From DATIBL01 sp035457505 (GTDB taxonomy: Bacteria > Patescibacteriota > Minisyncoccia > Phycocordibacterales > UBA6899), in contig DATIBL010000097.1 in the NCBI GenBank assembly GCA_035457505.1, positions 1-49,351 on the forward strand: a stretch of 49,351 nucleotides of DNA, in the 5' to 3' direction. Positions 47,449 through 49,351 of this stretch are shown one piece after another. Made by a program: the position numbers and the translations under genes. The stretch's first letter is position 1; every line of letters begins with the position of its first letter. The notes beneath the pieces are model-generated. The model was not told the origin of the DNA, ran no database searches, and saw only the letters and a list, made by a program, of their open reading frames with translations.

Positions 47449-48054
47449 ATGGAATCGATCCAAATCTACTTCCTGCTCGCCGCGCTACTGGTCATCGTGT
47501 CGGCCGGCGTGGCCGCATGGTCGCGCCGCCGCTGGCACTGGAAAGCACTCGCGCTCCTCTCCGCCGCATGCTTCATTCCGATCGTGTGGGTGGCCTTCGA
47601 CGACTTGCTCTCTCATCCGAAGCCGATCGCGTATGATGACTTCGAGGCGGAGTATCTCCCGAATGCGACGGTTCGCATACCAGTGCTCTTCGGCGAGGTT
47701 CGCGACGGAGTCGGCATTTATGTCCTCGTGCGTCTGCCGAGCTCGCCCGAGCCGCGCTACTTCCTCTTCGCATGGAACAACCAGCTTGCGGAAGAACTCG
47801 AGGAGGGGCTCCGTCAGAAACGCCGTGCCAAGCAGGGCGGCGAACTGGAACTTCGTCGCAGGGGATCCGGGCAGCCAGGGACTGAGAAGGATGGCCAGGA
47901 AGGGGGAACCGAGAAGAACTGGTCGAACGAGCGCTTTAGCGTGAATCCGACCCCGCCCCTTCCGCCGAAGGACCCTGCCGCAGAAGAGTATGCGCCACCT
48001 CCTCCTCCGTCACCGGTGCCGGCGCCGCCCGCGCCTGGCCGCATCCAAACATGA
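47449..48054 (+). CDS. Two-helix membrane protein with proline-rich tail, operon gene 3
   Basis: 201 residues with an ideal AAGGAGGCATC-ATG site, 9 bases after gene 2. Two membrane helices (about 5-25 and 30-50) are followed by an extracytoplasmic domain (about 60-125; ATVRIPVLFGEVRDGVGIYVLVRLPSSPEPRYFLFAW), a charged linker and a Pro-rich tail (PPLPPKDPAAEEYAPPPPP) that could span the cell wall, as in TonB. Family unknown. The operon position suggests it completes the channel complex. Confidence 0.75.
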   Translation: MESIQIYFLLAALLVIVSAGVAAWSRRRWHWKALALLSAACFIPIVWVAFDDLLSHPKPIAYDDFEAEYLPNATVRIPVLFGEVRDGVGIYVLVRLPSSPEPRYFLFAWNNQLAEELEEGLRQKRRAKQGGELELRRRGSGQPGTEKDGQEGGTEKNWSNERFSVNPTPPLPPKDPAAEEYAPPPPPSPVPAPPAPGRIQT

Positions 48055-48067
48055 GAGATATGCTCCA

Positions 48068-48098
48068 CCCGCTTCGAAGGAAGCGGGTTTTCATTTTC
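48068..48098 (+). terminator. Terminator of the channel operon
   Basis: CCCGCTTC pairs with GAAGCGGG around GAAG, then TTTTCATTTT. Confidence 0.85.
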
Positions 48099-48104
48099 CG
48101 ATTC

Positions 48105-48133
48105 TTTACACGGCTGGCTTCGGCACATACGAT
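48105..48133 (+). promoter_or_regulatory. Promoter of the S41 protease gene
   Basis: TTTACA (48105-48110), 17-bp spacer, TACGAT (48128-48133). Confidence 0.6.
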
Positions 48134-48168
48134 GGCCGAGGAGCCGTTCTTCTGCAATGGAGCGTGTC

Positions 48169-49351
48169 ATGAAGAGACCAAAGCGTCACTTGTCGTTTGG
48201 GCTCGCGATCGCGCTCCTCGCGCTCGCAGTCTTCGTTCCGCAGTTTCTGCGATCATCCTTTCCGGACCTGACGCTCGGGAGTCCCGATGTTTCGGCGCCG
48301 ACTGATCTTTCACGTTATGACGATGAAACTGCGCGGAAGCTTCGGATCGGAGAAATGCTCGCGCCGCATCTTGAGCGCATCGAGCGCGAATATCTCGAGC
48401 ATTTCGACGAAGATGCGCTTCTTCGGAAAGCGATCTCAAGCCTGTATCGCCTCGACGATTTTTCGCGATTCTATACCAAGGAAGAATACGCCGCGCTGCG
48501 GCGTACCTCTGGAGGATATGCGATCGGGACGGGTCTCGCGATCGCTGCTGTGCGCGGCGCGTATGTGGTGACGGAGGTCGTCGATGGGAGCTCCGCGAAA
48601 CACCGCGGCGTCCGTGTCGGAGACCGTATCACTGTAATCATCGATGGGGGCGTCTTGCATTCGGCGGCAAGCCTGACCTATCCCGCTCTCATGAAGATCG
48701 TGCATCCGCCCGACGCCGCGGAAGGATCGCGCGTGCGAGTGGTCATGCTCGGAAAGAACGGCCGCCGCCGCGATGTGCTGCTCGAACGGACGCTCATCCC
48801 GGAGCGGACCGTCCACGATGCAAGCATCGATGTCGACGGGATCGCCTTTGTTCGGATCAGCCGCTTTGTCGGGGAGCGTGATCATGGATTCCCCAGCACT
48901 GCCGGCGAGCTTGAGCGTGCGCTGAGGCGGCTCATCCAGGACGGCCGCGTCCGCGCGCTCGTGGTGGATCTGCGCGGGAATGGTGGCGGAAATTTCACCG
49001 TCTCCATCTTGTGCGCCGATCTCGTTCTTGCCCGCGGAACGATCGTATCGACGCGCGGCAGGATCGACGGTGCGAATAGCCGCATCGACGCCGAACAGGA
49101 AGATGGTTTCCCTGGCGACATTCTGCGCGGTGCGCCGATCGCGATTCTCGCGGATCGGGATTCTGCCTCCGCGTCCGAAGTGTTCATTGGCGCACTTGTC
49201 GATGCCGATCCGAAGCGTGCCGTGCTCGTCGGCGAGCGCACCTACGGCAAAGGTGTTGCGCAGTCTTTCCGCGATCTTCCCGGAGGAGAAGGTGTAAAGA
49301 TGACGACGCATAAGTTCTTTTCTCCAAAAGGCCGTTCTCCGGAGAAGAAAG
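48169..49351 (+). CDS. ctpA: S41 carboxyl-terminal processing protease (CtpA type), cut by the window end
   Basis: The frame is open from ATG 48169 (GGAG six bases before) to the last base, 394 codons. A signal anchor (LSFGLAIALLALAVFVPQF) is followed by a helical region, a PDZ domain (about 120-215, with GYAIGTGLAI and HRGVRVGDRITVIIDGG) and the S41 core: VVDLRGNGGGNF, DSASASEVF with the catalytic Ser (about 335), and GERTYGKGVAQ with the catalytic Lys (about 361). The Ser-Lys dyad protease trims C-termini of envelope proteins. The C-terminal end lies outside the window. Confidence 0.95.
   Translation, partial: MKRPKRHLSFGLAIALLALAVFVPQFLRSSFPDLTLGSPDVSAPTDLSRYDDETARKLRIGEMLAPHLERIEREYLEHFDEDALLRKAISSLYRLDDFSRFYTKEEYAALRRTSGGYAIGTGLAIAAVRGAYVVTEVVDGSSAKHRGVRVGDRITVIIDGGVLHSAASLTYPALMKIVHPPDAAEGSRVRVVMLGKNGRRRDVLLERTLIPERTVHDASIDVDGIAFVRISRFVGERDHGFPSTAGELERALRRLIQDGRVRALVVDLRGNGGGNFTVSILCADLVLARGTIVSTRGRIDGANSRIDAEQEDGFPGDILRGAPIAILADRDSASASEVFIGALVDADPKRAVLVGERTYGKGVAQSFRDLPGGEGVKMTTHKFFSPKGRSPEKK

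Noticed and set aside
46107..48054. Zorya-type defence system
   Set aside because: ZorA has a very long cytosolic tail, and ZorB has an OmpA-like domain; both are absent, and no ZorC/D/E helicase or nuclease is linked. Kept only as a distant analogy.
1..49351. Alternative genetic code (TGA read as Gly)
   Set aside because: TGA ends well-defined genes such as the sigma factor, trigger factor and DEAH helicase at the expected lengths, so the standard bacterial code applies.

Overview
The window looks like a chromosomal stretch from a member of the Candidate Phyla Radiation (Patescibacteria; a Parcubacteria- or Peregrinibacteria-like genome of fairly high GC). This is inference from gene content and gene form. 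There is a full type IV pilus/pseudopilin set, a trigger factor without its PPIase domain, a ComEC core without its beta-lactamase domain, many short unique hypothetical proteins, a tRNA without encoded CCA, and several -10 boxes that sit exactly one turn before the ATG (leaderless mRNAs). TGA works as a stop codon, so the recoded Gracilibacteria/Absconditabacteria code is not in use.

Layout. 1-6.2 kb: the end of an SH3-domain protein, two paralogous pilins, then leftward phosphomannomutase/phosphoglucomutase, a tandem ParS/MbcA-like protein, a CPA1 Na+/H+ antiporter and a small cysteine-containing protein. 6.3-10.4 kb: a 1361-residue secreted double-propeller protein. 10.5-10.9 kb: tRNA-Gly(UCC), followed by a cluster of degenerate copies of its own 3' end. 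10.9-14.9 kb (leftward): a small exported protein, a 74-residue protein with an attenuator-like leader, HU, RNase Y and ClpP. 15-19.6 kb: two unrelated SF2 helicases, one fused to five phage-integrase-type repeats. 19.7-25.3 kb: a sigma-70 factor, two envelope proteins, trigger factor, pyrophosphatase and small unknowns. 25.4-28.8 kb: NusA and PilB, divergent. 28.8-30.5 kb: a palindromic intergenic element, a structured leader with its gene, and a MazG-like hydrolase. 30.5-37.1 kb: PilC, three minor pilins and two duplicated PilX-like adhesins. 37.1-40.5 kb: a second palindromic element, then TpiA, PGK and a PLP enzyme. 40.6-46 kb: HIT protein, a small unknown, RecJ, RNase HI with a C-terminal hybrid-binding domain, ComEC and DedA. 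46-49.35 kb: a three-gene membrane operon headed by a MotA/TolQ/ExbB-like channel, then an S41 protease cut by the window end.

How it fits together. PilB, PilC, the pilins and the PilX-like tips make the extension machine of a type IV pilus. ComEC, RecJ and the RNase HI could handle DNA taken up by it; this is a common CPR theme, but no retraction ATPase (PilT) or PilD is in view.

The most interesting items are the channel operon at 46.1-48.05 kb, the helicase-integrase-repeat fusion, a 58-nt sequence that occurs twice (28,965 and 37,213, inverted) inside palindrome-rich spacers, a 15-bp perfect leader hairpin at 29,191-29,245, terminators placed directly after the promoters of nusA and of the giant surface gene, and the tRNA-tail repeat cluster.
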